Shown: one piece after another, positions 45,701 to 55,087 of the stretch
How the letters are laid out: every line of letters begins with the position of its first letter
Position numbering within the stretch: the stretch's first letter is position 1
Source of the DNA: Bin87 sp965220095
Lineage (GTDB): Bacteria > Chloroflexota > Dehalococcoidia > Lucifugimonadales > UBA3495
DNA length: 64,000 nucleotides
NCBI GenBank assembly: GCA_965220095.1
Contig: CBDCPD010000004.1
Coordinates: forward strand, 115,106 to 179,105
Reading direction: 5' to 3'
Translations under genes and position numbers: made by a program
Notes under the pieces: generated by a model
The model's database searches: none
Seen by the model: only the letters and a program-made list of their open reading frames with translations
Told to the model about the DNA's origin: nothing

Positions 45701-45830
45701 CTCCTTGCCGATGCGGTGTCGTCTCACCAGCGGCACGGGATGGTCTCCAGCCGGCCGGCGCGCCCGTGGCAATGGACTTGGTGGTGGTCGGGGTCGGTGG
45801 TCACGGGCGGGTCTCCATGTCGTGGTTTCG

Positions 45831-45861
45831 GCGGGCAAAAGATGCGCGATAAAACCAATTA
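45831..45861. repeat. 31-bp segment shared with 24831-24861
   Basis: These 31 bases differ from 24831-24861 at only two or three positions (core AAAAGATGCGCGATAA then CCAATTAT). Each copy lies about 30 bases upstream of a recombinase-like start on the minus strand. It may be a promoter/operator or part of an attachment site of the recombinase-carrying unit. Confidence 0.5.
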
Positions 45862-46041
45862 TCGCGCACCGAACGGATGTGCGCAAGGGGCTTCATTGAC
45901 CGTCGTTTGCCGGCCTCCGGCGGGCCGCAAAACCGCAGCTCGCCGCTACCTAGCCACAGTTCCCGCACCAAGAAGGCCGGAGCGTTCCTGTGACCCTGCC
46001 GCCGGCCGCCGCAACGCCATGGGCGATCAATCCATGGGTAT

Positions 46042-46123
46042 CCATTGCAATGGTATCGATACCTGTCCATTGGAATGAACAGCGATGCAATGGATTGGTA
46101 TCCAATGCATTGGAGTCCATTGC
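46042..46123. repeat. Cluster of overlapping perfect palindromes
   Basis: CCATTGCAATGG (46042-46053) and GGTATCGATACC (46052-46063) are perfect palindromes overlapping by two bases; TCCAATGCATTGGA (46101-46114) is another. GCAATGGA (46087-46094) inverts to TCCATTGC (46116-46123) around it. TCCATTG/CAATGGA units occur about ten times in 46030-46135. The region lies in a 363-base gap before the small gene at 46251; the rest of the gap has no gene. Confidence 0.7.
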
Positions 46124-46250
46124 ATACCAATGCAACTCATCCCTGGTCAAGGCGCCCTCCGGACACCCGCCCGGGGAAAGGGACGACCGAGTCCGGGGGT
46201 GGTTTCACTACAATTCCGGTAAAGCCACCAATCACCCGGAGGTGAGAACC

Positions 46251-46448
46251 ATGCCCAAGTGCGCTTTCTGTGGCGCCGAACTGGAGCCGCCCGTGCGTGT
46301 GCCCCACACCGTCTACGTGAAGAAACTCTACCGCGTCGCCGGCCAGAACTACTGCCGCCATCACGTCATCAGGGCCGCGGTGGCCGCCGGCATTATCACC
46401 GAGGTCAGGGCCGGCGCCGGTCCCATGGTTGCCGTGGCCCGTGAGTAA
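46251..46448 (+). CDS. Small zinc-knuckle protein (65 aa)
   Basis: GGAGGTGAG at 46238-46246 gives a strong ribosome binding site for ATG 46251. The peptide has MPKCAFCGAELEPPVRVPHT and YCRHHVIRAAVAAGI, so CxxC and CRHH could bind one zinc. No named family is recognised. It follows the palindrome cluster, which may regulate it. Confidence 0.6.
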   Translation: MPKCAFCGAELEPPVRVPHTVYVKKLYRVAGQNYCRHHVIRAAVAAGIITEVRAGAGPMVAVARE

Positions 46449-46494
46449 TCCGCGGCGGCGTCAGATTCAATCTCGTCTAGCCCGACCAACGGGC

Positions 46495-49400
46495 TCATGA
46501 AGAACATCCTTTGCCGTCGCGACTCACGTCAATCACGAGGACCGCAATCCGACGCCTCTCCGCTTCGGTCAGTTGTTCTTCCAGCCGCTGCCGCAGCTCA
46601 GCGGGGCCAGTGGGCCGACGGCCGTGGGGGTGCGGAGGTACCCTACCGTCGCTGAACCAAAACACGAGATAGACGCCGTGGCCGCCGGTCGCGGGATCGC
46701 TGACGTAACGGGCAATCAGCTGATCCCGCAACGCGCTCCACAGCTTAGGATGCCGGTCCTTCTTGATCTCCACCGGCACATTGAACTCCGTCCCATACGA
46801 GACGCGAATGTCGGATCGGTTGTCGTCAGCGTACTGACCCTCGGGTTGAGCATCGATACCGTCCGGGAGGTGATCACGCAGGTGAGAGAGCAGCGCGTCG
46901 CGGCAGCGGTCCTCGTGCTTGGGCTCCAGCGGACGACCATAGGCATCTTCGTTCCAGTACTGATGCCAATCATCGGTGTTGCTACTGCGGATCTGCCTGG
47001 CAAGTGTATCAAGTTGACCCGCCACCAAGGCGGCCAGATCTCCTGCGTTGGCCGGAGCTTCGTTGCTGAGAGTGTTGCGAATCTGCTTGATGCTCGGATG
47101 TTGGTAGCTGGCATCCCGGCGGATCACTCGCTGCTGGTCTCGGAGCCGTTCCAGAAAAACGCGCCATTTTGACAGCGCCTCATCGTCGACCAGGGCGTCC
47201 AGCGCCAGCGCTGCGTCATCGTCGGTGAGGGACGCCAGACGGAGTATCAACCGGTCGACCTGTTGTGCGGCGCGCATCTCGGGGGTTACCCAACCGGCGG
47301 ACTCGATGGGCTCGAAGGTTCGGCCCATCAGGCTGATGAGGGTCTGTAGGGTTGGCGCGTCCAGGCCCTCGACCAAGAAAGGCAGGCTCTCGTCGGGAGA
47401 GAAGAAAGCCGCCATCTTCCTGATCCGGCTGTCTTTACCCTTGACCAGGCTTTCAAGGGGCTCGAGATAGGTTTCCGGAGCCATGACAACTCCGGCCGCC
47501 AGCCAGTGAATTCGTTGGGCGATATTCAGGCTCGACCGTGAGAGCTTCGCCTCGATAATCTCCAGCAGGGCGGGCCGGTCGGCGTGCTGCAGGGCGGCCC
47601 ACAGCAGGCTATCCATAGTCTCCAACCAGTGCAACCGGCAACGTAACGGGAACGCCGCCAGCAGTTGCAGACTTGCGCGCGCGGCGACCTGGGCATAGTT
47701 CTTGTAGTGGACGAGTTGATACAGCTCGGGAACAAACCCTTCGCCGGCACGAATGGCTGGGACCGCGCACTGCACCAGCACATCCGCCACGAGATCGGGA
47801 CGCGAGTCCAGCCATCTCAGATACCACGGCGGGTCGCCGTCGGGGCCAAGGCCGGTAGGGGTACAGTAGTTGAAGGCCAGAGCCTGGCTCATCTGGAGCT
47901 GGCTCAATCGTTCGACATCCTCATGGTCAGCCCGGTTCAGCCCGTCCATTCCTGCCAGGAACGGCAGGCTCAACGGATGCACCTGCGACTCGGTAAACAG
48001 CCGGACGATCTCCGCAACCCCAGGGACATCGTTACGATAGACCGCGCCACGGAGTCCAGCCCTCGCCGCATCCACCAGCTCATCGTCCATCAGGGCCCCG
48101 GGAAGCCCTTTCTGCGAAGCCAGATCGGCGCCGGGGAGGAGAACGCCGACGAAATGAATCCAGGCTAGGTTGAACAGCAGCTTCGGATCGGCGCTGTTTT
48201 CGCGCAGGGCATCGGCATGGGGCTGAACCTGCTCAACCCACTGCCAGCGTCTCTGGTCAGCTTCTTCCTGGCCGGCATCAACGTTGTGCTCCCGAACAGG
48301 GGGTACGGCCGGCGGCGGTTGCAGGAGCTCCGCCAAGCGATGCTCAAGCTTCTGGTGACCATTGGTGTGTTCCTTCAAGACCGACTGGGTTAGCCCAAAG
48401 CCGCCAGCCTTCTGACCACAGAGGTGAAAGGCGTACCGCAGCAGGTGATCCGCAGCCCGGGGGTGAACGTCCGCCCATGCAACGGCTGTTTCCAAACACC
48501 ACAGACCGAAGTCATCCGGAAGATCACTGCCATGCAAGAGGTCCCAGACCTCGCTGGCACGCATGTCGAACCCGCCATCGTCAGGACAACGGGCCAGACC
48601 CTCCAGCAAGAGAGCCCTCTGGACATCAGGCCGCTGCTCCAGCCAAGCTCGTATCCGGGCTGTGGAGTCATTCGGCAATCCGGGAGGGTCCCAAGACGGG
48701 TAGGTGCCGGCGCTCAGCCAATTGTAGAGTCGAACGGGTTCCTTTTCATCGCCCAAGCTTTCCAGGGCTCTTGCCAGGAGTCTGGCGGGCAGACGGCGCA
48801 GATAATACCTCCGGAACGTCGCGCACAGATCGGGCATCAATTCATTCAGGCGATCGAGGAGCTCCGCGATATCCTGATCGGACGACTGCTCCAGAAGCCG
48901 GCGTTCCCAGAACACGAAATAGGCTCCGATGAGATCCGCATTGCCCTTTGTGGTGAGATATCGCCAGATCTCCGATGGAGGTATCTCCCAGGGATAGAGG
49001 GCGGCCAGAAGGGACGCCAGCAGTTCGTTATCCGGATCGCCAATTGTCCCATTGCTGATGTCGGACAGGATCTCCTTCAAACGGCCCGCTCCGTCCTCAC
49101 TCTCCGCTGTGGTGTGGATGAACGCATCGAGCGCCGCTTTGGCCACTCGCGGCCACCGGGTATCGTCATAGATAACCTCGAGCAACACGGTGGCGAGACC
49201 GGTCAGCGGCGCACCATGACGCAGCGCGCGCAACAGGAGGTCAGTTGCCGCCTGATGGTCCGTGTCTCGGCGCGGATCGTTCAGGAGGTCCCTGATTGGG
49301 CATTCCATGTCAGGAGTGGCCAACGGCGCGAAGGCGGCGACGTTTATGCCGTAGTACGCCACTTCACGGTTCAGCGACAGTAACAACGTCCGCTTGTCAT

Positions 49401-50562
49401 CAGCCGAGAATCTCCGCAGGTCGCCATACAACCCGACGCCCACGGGGTCGCGGCTGATCAGGTCACGGCGTGCCGTCGGACAGAGCGCTGCCAGCCAGGC
49501 CGACAGACCCCGAAATACCGTTACCACCATTCCGTCCCCGGCCGTGATCAGTTGAACGACGCGGCCGGCCGGAAGTTCATCTTCAACGAGGCGGGCCAGG
49601 TAACGGGCACTGAGAAACTCGGCGATTTGCCGATGCACCGGTGTAACGCGACCTCCGTCAACGCCAAATCCGGTAAAGAGCCTGGAGGACAGGGCGTGGC
49701 GAGCGACCGCCAGCGACGACTGCTCCAGATCGCTCAGGCTGATGAAATCGGTATCCGTGTCATCGTAGACCGGCGACCACCCGGCAGCGCCCGAAAGCAG
49801 CTGATAGGCGCAAAGCCGACCGGCGGCATCCAGCAGTTGCCTAGCAGGAGGAGGCGGATCGCCCAGAGAATGTTCCCGATTGCGTTCCTTGGCCATCTGG
49901 AAACAGGCCATTTCGAAGGTCTCCAACCTGCTCTGGGGCCAGATGCCGTTCCCGCCGACGGCTGCCGCCAGCATATTCAGGGTCAGTGGATTGCTGAGCA
50001 GGGTGTCAACTCCTCGCTCCCGCGCTTCCGACACGAACCCCTGAGCGCTGCCAACATCAGGATGTGCGTCCAGGATCTGCGCGACATCCCTGCCGGTGAG
50101 GGGATCGAGCCGGAGAATCTTCACAGCGGCGTTTGGGGACACCATGGCCAGCCGGTCCCGGTCGTTGTCGCCCAGCCAATCCGCCTCCCGGCATGAGATG
50201 CGAAAGGGGGGTCGGCCCACGGCGTCCAGGGAACGCCTGATGCTGTCCAGGGCTTCGCGGCGGTCACCGGAACCGACCCGCATCTCGTCCAACGCGTCAA
50301 TGAACAGGGTCTTGCCCCGCCATTCGGGGTGGCTGTGGACATCAGATGCCAGAAAATCCCGGGCGGACATCGCTATGCCTTCGGCGCCAAGGCAGCCTGC
50401 CTCGGTCTTGAACGTCGTGCTCTTGCCTGAGCCCGGGTCGCCGAGCAGCACATACCCCGGGGCCGAGCGGAATAGCTCCAGCGGTCCGGTTATCGGTTCA
50501 CGGCGCCGGGCCTCCGTTTTCGATAGAACCTCGGTGCAGGTCCGCTGGACGGTGACGCTCAT
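46495..50562 (-). CDS. NACHT-like STAND NTPase with C-terminal nuclease domain
   Basis: I start at ATG 50562, overlapping the stop of the AAA_14 gene (ATGA). P-loop LLGDPGSGKSTTF (K47) and KTLFIDALDEMR near 84-95 define a NACHT-like NTPase. About 1000 residues of helical repeats follow. The C-terminus has SDIRVSYG ... NVPVEIKKDRHPKLWSAL, a PD-(D/E)XK signature, then VYLVFWFSDGR. A sensor ATPase with a nuclease effector is the plan of antiphage NLR-like proteins, but with the nuclease at the C-terminal end here. No known subfamily was recognised. Confidence 0.7.
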   Translation of the reverse strand: MSVTVQRTCTEVLSKTEARRREPITGPLELFRSAPGYVLLGDPGSGKSTTFKTEAGCLGAEGIAMSARDFLASDVHSHPEWRGKTLFIDALDEMRVGSGDRREALDSIRRSLDAVGRPPFRISCREADWLGDNDRDRLAMVSPNAAVKILRLDPLTGRDVAQILDAHPDVGSAQGFVSEARERGVDTLLSNPLTLNMLAAAVGGNGIWPQSRLETFEMACFQMAKERNREHSLGDPPPPARQLLDAAGRLCAYQLLSGAAGWSPVYDDTDTDFISLSDLEQSSLAVARHALSSRLFTGFGVDGGRVTPVHRQIAEFLSARYLARLVEDELPAGRVVQLITAGDGMVVTVFRGLSAWLAALCPTARRDLISRDPVGVGLYGDLRRFSADDKRTLLLSLNREVAYYGINVAAFAPLATPDMECPIRDLLNDPRRDTDHQAATDLLLRALRHGAPLTGLATVLLEVIYDDTRWPRVAKAALDAFIHTTAESEDGAGRLKEILSDISNGTIGDPDNELLASLLAALYPWEIPPSEIWRYLTTKGNADLIGAYFVFWERRLLEQSSDQDIAELLDRLNELMPDLCATFRRYYLRRLPARLLARALESLGDEKEPVRLYNWLSAGTYPSWDPPGLPNDSTARIRAWLEQRPDVQRALLLEGLARCPDDGGFDMRASEVWDLLHGSDLPDDFGLWCLETAVAWADVHPRAADHLLRYAFHLCGQKAGGFGLTQSVLKEHTNGHQKLEHRLAELLQPPPAVPPVREHNVDAGQEEADQRRWQWVEQVQPHADALRENSADPKLLFNLAWIHFVGVLLPGADLASQKGLPGALMDDELVDAARAGLRGAVYRNDVPGVAEIVRLFTESQVHPLSLPFLAGMDGLNRADHEDVERLSQLQMSQALAFNYCTPTGLGPDGDPPWYLRWLDSRPDLVADVLVQCAVPAIRAGEGFVPELYQLVHYKNYAQVAARASLQLLAAFPLRCRLHWLETMDSLLWAALQHADRPALLEIIEAKLSRSSLNIAQRIHWLAAGVVMAPETYLEPLESLVKGKDSRIRKMAAFFSPDESLPFLVEGLDAPTLQTLISLMGRTFEPIESAGWVTPEMRAAQQVDRLILRLASLTDDDAALALDALVDDEALSKWRVFLERLRDQQRVIRRDASYQHPSIKQIRNTLSNEAPANAGDLAALVAGQLDTLARQIRSSNTDDWHQYWNEDAYGRPLEPKHEDRCRDALLSHLRDHLPDGIDAQPEGQYADDNRSDIRVSYGTEFNVPVEIKKDRHPKLWSALRDQLIARYVSDPATGGHGVYLVFWFSDGRVPPHPHGRRPTGPAELRQRLEEQLTEAERRRIAVLVIDVSRDGKGCSS

Positions 50563-51815
50563 GCTGCCTCGAACCAATGCTCCGCGGGCTCGCTCAGGAA
50601 CTCGTTGAGGGGGATGCCGTCCGCTCCCACCACCAGGGAGCGTATCGGCCTGAACTGCTTCTCGAACTCCGCCATGCCGGAGGTGTCCCGACGCTGCGGG
50701 CCGCTCTTGACCTCGATGGCCACCACCCGGCGGCCCCGCTGCAGGACGAAGTCAACCTCGTGCTGATTCTTCCGCCAGTATTGCAGGCCGATGTCCGACG
50801 CCTCGGTGTTGTAGAGGTGCGCGCCCACCGCGCTCTCCACCACCCGTCCCCAGAAGGTGCGGTCCGCCCGTGCCTCACTGAAAGCGTAACCGGACCCGGC
50901 GGTCATCAGGGCGGTGTTCAAGACGTTGAGTTTGGGGCTCGACCCCCGGCGGCGGTGAGGCTGATTGGAATGATTGGGCAGGCCGGCGAGCAGCCCGGCG
51001 CTGGCCAGTAGGTCCAGATACCGGGCCAGGGTGGTGGTGTTGCCGGCATCCGTGAGCTGGCCCAGCATCTTGTTGTAGGACAGGATCTGGCCGGAATACT
51101 CGGCTCCCAGCTCGAACAGCCGCTTCAGCAACGCCGGTTTGTCCACCCGGGTCATGGCCAGGATGTCCCGCTCGATGTTGGGCTGGACCAGACCCTGCAG
51201 CACGTAGTCACGCCACCGGTCCTGATCGCGCACCAATGGCGCGGCGCCCGGGTATCCGCCAAAGTAGAGGTATTCGTCCAGGGTAAAATTGAAGGCACGG
51301 GACATCTCCGGAAACGACCAGTGGGCGACCCTGAGAGACTCGAAGCGTCCGGCCAGACTCTCGCTCAGGCCGGATTGCAGGAGCAGAGGAGCGGACCCCA
51401 GGATGACCACGTGGAGGGGGCATTCCCGGGCGCGGTCGGCATCCCACAGACCCTTGACGGTTTCGGACCAGTCGGGAACCTTCTGAATTTCATCCAGGAC
51501 CAGCACGAAACCCTCCCCCGAGCGCTCCGCCTGGGACCTGGCTACCTCCCAGTTCCGGACCAGCCATTCGGTATTTCTCACCTGGGGCGCCAGGATGGTA
51601 ACCCTGCCAACCAGATCAGGCTCATAGGCGAAGGCGGGAGAATCGGGCTCATCCACCGCCAGGTAAAGGCTCTGCTGCGGTATCTGCCCGAGTGCCTGGC
51701 GCACGATGGTGGTCTTGCCGGTCTGCCGGGGGCCGAATACCGCGATGATCCGGCTTGGAGCCTCCTCCAAGCGATGGGAAAGGGCCGTGACCTGGGAGCG
51801 CTGGAAGGAAGACAT
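50559..51815 (-). CDS. AAA_14/DUF4143 ATPase
   Basis: A 418-residue protein of the common bacterial AAA_14 plus DUF4143 layout: P-loop AVFGPRQTGKTTIVRQAL (residues ~24-41), Walker B VLVLDEIQKVPDW near 135, DEYLYFGGYPGA, then a C-terminal restriction-nuclease-like segment EVDFVLQRGRRVVAIEVKSG. Function in general is unknown; many are regulated by upstream palindromes. It is cotranscribed with the STAND NTPase (four-base overlap), which suggests joint action. The promoter lies at a perfect 16-base inverted repeat. Confidence 0.85.
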   Translation of the reverse strand: MSSFQRSQVTALSHRLEEAPSRIIAVFGPRQTGKTTIVRQALGQIPQQSLYLAVDEPDSPAFAYEPDLVGRVTILAPQVRNTEWLVRNWEVARSQAERSGEGFVLVLDEIQKVPDWSETVKGLWDADRARECPLHVVILGSAPLLLQSGLSESLAGRFESLRVAHWSFPEMSRAFNFTLDEYLYFGGYPGAAPLVRDQDRWRDYVLQGLVQPNIERDILAMTRVDKPALLKRLFELGAEYSGQILSYNKMLGQLTDAGNTTTLARYLDLLASAGLLAGLPNHSNQPHRRRGSSPKLNVLNTALMTAGSGYAFSEARADRTFWGRVVESAVGAHLYNTEASDIGLQYWRKNQHEVDFVLQRGRRVVAIEVKSGPQRRDTSGMAEFEKQFRPIRSLVVGADGIPLNEFLSEPAEHWFEAA

Positions 51816-51821
51816 GGACTT

Positions 51822-51861
51822 ATTGTATGCTATTGAGCATATTTACTCAATAGCATACAAT
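51822..51861. promoter_or_regulatory. Perfect 16-bp inverted repeat operator
   Basis: ATTGTATGCTATTGAG (51822-51837) and its exact complement CTCAATAGCATACAAT (51846-51861) are separated by 8 AT-rich bases. It sits six bases before the start of the AAA_14 gene and about 60 before the divergent gene at 51920, so it can control both. Confidence 0.75.
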
Positions 51862-51919
51862 CAGCGTATGTCGGCCGGTGCTGCGACTCCACCGGCGAGA
51901 TAAAAACGGAGGTGTGGCC

Positions 51920-52390
51920 GTGGTGGATAACACTACAGATTTTGGCCAGGAAGCCTACGGACAATTCTACCTACCGCTGACGGAGAAGCTGCGCGAACGC
52001 GGCATCGATGCCATCAACCCCCAACAGCACGGTTTCAGCGGCCGCTGGCGAATGTTCCACACCGGGTACGAAGGCATCGTGTACATGTTGGCCTTAGACG
52101 AGGACAGCCAGGACTCGGCCGGGTTACGGTTCAGCGACAAGCAACTCCATAAGCCCGTATTCGAAGCCTTGCGGCGGGATCAGGATCGGGTTCGGCAGGA
52201 AATTCCAACGGCGTGGGTGGAGTGGCTTGAATACGAGACCGTACTGTGGATCGGGGTATCCAAGGAAGCCGACCGGTCAGCACCGGTACCGGAGCGGATT
52301 TGGACCAGGAACTGGATGTACACCAACCTCATCAGCGTAAAAAACGCCCTGCAGTTACGGTTGAGCAAATGTATGCAGGGGCTACCGTAG
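51920..52390 (+). CDS. DUF4268-like protein
   Basis: GTG 51920 follows GGAGG at 51908-51912. The 156-residue protein resembles the C-terminal half of the protein at 14648: FYLPLTEKLRERGIDAINPQ, HGFSGRWRMFHTGYEGIVYM, a conserved W-E-W-L-E-Y segment and a helical C-terminus ending CMQGLP. No nuclease domain is present, so it is the DUF4268 module alone. The function is unknown. It is transcribed divergently from the AAA_14/STAND operon across the 16-base palindrome. Confidence 0.65.
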   Translation: MVDNTTDFGQEAYGQFYLPLTEKLRERGIDAINPQQHGFSGRWRMFHTGYEGIVYMLALDEDSQDSAGLRFSDKQLHKPVFEALRRDQDRVRQEIPTAWVEWLEYETVLWIGVSKEADRSAPVPERIWTRNWMYTNLISVKNALQLRLSKCMQGLP

Positions 52391-52464
52391 TATGTACCCA
52401 TACCTGCAACCACCGGAGGGAGCCATGACAACCTTCATGTCATGGCCTTTCACAAGGAATGATC

Positions 52465-53970
52465 ATGGCAGATCGAATCCTTTACCTTTTTCCTGATACG
52501 AACCTGTTCATCCAATGCCCCCCTTTGCCAGAGATCGTCTGGACAAGGTGGGATGACTTTGACGAGGTGCGCCTGCTGGTCTGCCGCCCGGTCCAGAGAG
52601 AGATCGACAATCAGAAGAACCGCGGTAACGACCGGGTTGCCCAGCGGGCCCGTAAAACGTATCGGATGTTCCGGGACATCGCCACCGGCGAAGATGGCTA
52701 CGAAGTGATACGGGAAAGCGGTCCCCGGGTCGAACTGCATCTGGAAGCTCTGAGCAGGCCCAGCCTGGAACTGCAGGACCGTCTCGATTACGGCAAGCCG
52801 GACGATGAGATTGTCGGCTGTTGCCACGAGTACAGTCGTGAGCATTCTGGCGCGGACGTGCGCCTCCTGACGCACGATGGCGGTCCCATGATGACGGCAA
52901 GGAGCCTGGGCCTGCCCTTTGAGCCCATACCCGAGGATTGGATCCTTCCACCCGAGAACAGTCCAGCGGAACGCGAAAACGCTCGCTTGTGGGAAGAGGT
53001 CAACCGTATGAGGAAAGCTGAGCCCGAGTTTCTGATTCGGTGCGTAACCAACCAGGGGCAGGAGGTTGAAAAGCTGGAATTCGAGTGCCAGGGTTTCGAG
53101 CCCCTGACCGAGGCCGACATCTCGGAACTCATCCAAGCTCTGAAGTCCAGATGCCCGATAAGCAAGCACTTCGGTCCCAATGAACGAACGAGACGGGGGA
53201 ACTCCACTGCGGTATCGCCCTTGGAACGCGTCGTGATGCAGGCAAGGGCGGCGGATGTGCTCGTCCCCGCGTCGGCGGATGAGATCGCCAGATACCGTGA
53301 CCGGGACTACCCGGGGTGGATCGGCGAGTGCCAGAGTATATTGTCCAACCTGCACCTCGCCTTGCAACGAAGTTCAGGTCGTCCAGCGTTTCATTTTCTC
53401 GTGGAGAACCGCGGGACGCGCCCCGGCAAAGATGCGCTGGTGGATATCGTCGCCAGGGGCAATTTCGAGGTGTCGCCGCCTTGGGATGATATGGACGACA
53501 AACTCGATGGATCAAACGGAACGAGCTTAGTACTCCCGTTTCCTCCGGAGCCACCCCAAGGCCACTGGATGTCGGCTTTCAACCCGCTTACCGGGTTCAT
53601 GGACCGTCTTATTAAACCCGAGTCTGCATTGTATCCGGGTTGGTTGGCAGGCGAACGGGACCAAAGACGGGACCCAAATGCTTTTTACTACAAGCCCACA
53701 CGTCCGAACGGGCCGGCCAAATCAATCAGCTTGGAATGCGAACAGTGGCGGCATGGCACTGGCGAAGAACATTTTGATGTTGAACTCTGCGTTAACTTTA
53801 CAGACGACCACGTCAAGGGAGTGGTCGAGTGCGTGGTGCACGCTGAAAACCTTTCTGCGCCGACCAAAAAGTCAGTCCCAATTCGGGGAGTGGTGATGAA
53901 GGGAGATACGAAGGACTTCGCATCCAACCTTATTCGCAATGTGCACAGCGGACGTGGACACCGGCCCTAA
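52465..53970 (+). CDS. PIN-domain ribonuclease-like protein with large C-terminus
   Basis: ATG 52465 follows AAGGA (52454-52458). Residues ~1-150 are a PIN nuclease: LFPDTNLFIQC (Asp), VQREIDNQK (Glu), KPDDEIVGCCHEYS (Asp pair) and VRLLTHDGGPMMTARSLGLP (Asp). PIN proteins cut RNA, often as toxins. The other 350 residues include a possible coiled coil (AERENARLWEEVNRMRKAEP) and an unrecognised C-terminal domain. It is much larger than VapC toxins (~130 residues) and has no antitoxin beside it, so it may be a stand-alone effector. Confidence 0.75.
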   Translation: MADRILYLFPDTNLFIQCPPLPEIVWTRWDDFDEVRLLVCRPVQREIDNQKNRGNDRVAQRARKTYRMFRDIATGEDGYEVIRESGPRVELHLEALSRPSLELQDRLDYGKPDDEIVGCCHEYSREHSGADVRLLTHDGGPMMTARSLGLPFEPIPEDWILPPENSPAERENARLWEEVNRMRKAEPEFLIRCVTNQGQEVEKLEFECQGFEPLTEADISELIQALKSRCPISKHFGPNERTRRGNSTAVSPLERVVMQARAADVLVPASADEIARYRDRDYPGWIGECQSILSNLHLALQRSSGRPAFHFLVENRGTRPGKDALVDIVARGNFEVSPPWDDMDDKLDGSNGTSLVLPFPPEPPQGHWMSAFNPLTGFMDRLIKPESALYPGWLAGERDQRRDPNAFYYKPTRPNGPAKSISLECEQWRHGTGEEHFDVELCVNFTDDHVKGVVECVVHAENLSAPTKKSVPIRGVVMKGDTKDFASNLIRNVHSGRGHRP

Positions 53971-53974
53971 GGCC

Positions 53975-54894
53975 TCAATTATCGTCTGTCATCGCCGCAT
54001 TTTCACGATTGGAAATCCAGAAAACCATCTCCATCGGCAGCTCCCTGCCATCTGTCGGTGACTCTTCAAGCCCCATCGGGAACTTCTGGATCTGCTCCGA
54101 ACCCAGTCGGGCGGTTACTGCCGCAGCAAGAGCATCGAGAATATCCTCCCTCGCTACGTCCTTCCTCAAAAACTTCGTGCATGCTTTATCGTAAATCGCT
54201 CTTGTTCGTGGCTCTACCTGTTCAAGGACACGGATGCGTTCGTCTATCCCCTTCCCACCTCTCTCCTTTTTCCTGAATGTCATAGCATTCCTGTTGTTGA
54301 ATGCCCAGAAGAGAACCTCTGGATGAATTTCCCGGACGTTGAATACTCTCCCTCCGCCGTAATTGAGCAGTGCGTCATCCACGTCGGCAATCTTGTGCGA
54401 AATTGCAAACGTCTGCTTGCTGATGGATTTACCGGAGCTCCCCATCGCCGCTGATTTGGCACCCTTGTAATCGTCCGGATGCTGGGCAACATGCTCCATG
54501 GTACTCCTGGTTGGTGCCGGGAAAACACTGCTTCCGCGCTTACCCAATTTCTTCCTAGTGGTCCGAAATCTTTGTAATGATGGGTTGATTGGTACAGGGC
54601 CTTTCCCCGGCCATACAGGGCTTTATGGAGACTATCGTCGAGCAATCTGGCATTCCACACCCGCCATTTCAAGAATGTTGGTCTACTAGCCTCCTTGTCG
54701 CAGATCCGTCCCTCGGAACCGGTTGGAAGGCCGATGGGGATGTCCACCAGGATCAAGGTGGCTGCGCGGTAATGGTCCAGAAGGCATCTAAATGTGGGGA
54801 ACGTTTTAAATTCGTACTCGCCACTTCTGCTGAACCCGACGCTGAACCAACCGCAAGGGCACCCGTCCACGCCGATAAAATCAAACTTTGGCAT
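53975..54894 (-). pseudogene. DUF429 family gene, frameshifted
   Basis: From ATG 54894 the minus strand gives FIGVDGCPCGWFSVGFSRSG and ILVDIPIGLP ... RICDKEAS, the N-terminal half of DUF429. The C-terminal half (GKRGSSVFPAPTR, ISKQTFAISHKIADVDDALL, REIHPEVLFWAFNN, DILDALAAAVTAR) is in a different frame from about 54550. The two halves are separated by ~130 extra bases. DUF429 is an RNase H-like fold of uncertain role. A mutation or an assembly error may explain it. Confidence 0.75.
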
Positions 54895-55087
54895 AGGTTA
54901 CTATTCTCCTTATCTGGGAGATTAGCTTTTGAAACTGCTCCTACCTCCGAGTGGCACGGGCGTTTGGCCACCGCAGCGAAAAGCGTCTTGGTTCGTCGAC
55001 CGGAATGTGACCTGAGAAGTCCATGGTGGATATAACGGCTAACAAGGCCGAACAATTCGTTTTGTGGATACGTTCGGCTGACAGGCA

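Noticed and set aside
44858..46078. 406-codon plus-strand frame over the nucleotidyltransferase gene
   Set aside because: It is a shadow of the minus-strand gene with clear GS...DxD motifs, and runs through non-coding repeats.
46030..46135. CRISPR array
   Set aside because: Repeat units are 7-14 bases, overlapping and in both orientations, with no regular spacers and no cas genes nearby.
53975..54894. A second recoding (programmed frameshift) in the DUF429 gene
   Set aside because: The halves are separated by about 130 extra bases with no slippery site or simple one-base shift, so decay is more likely.
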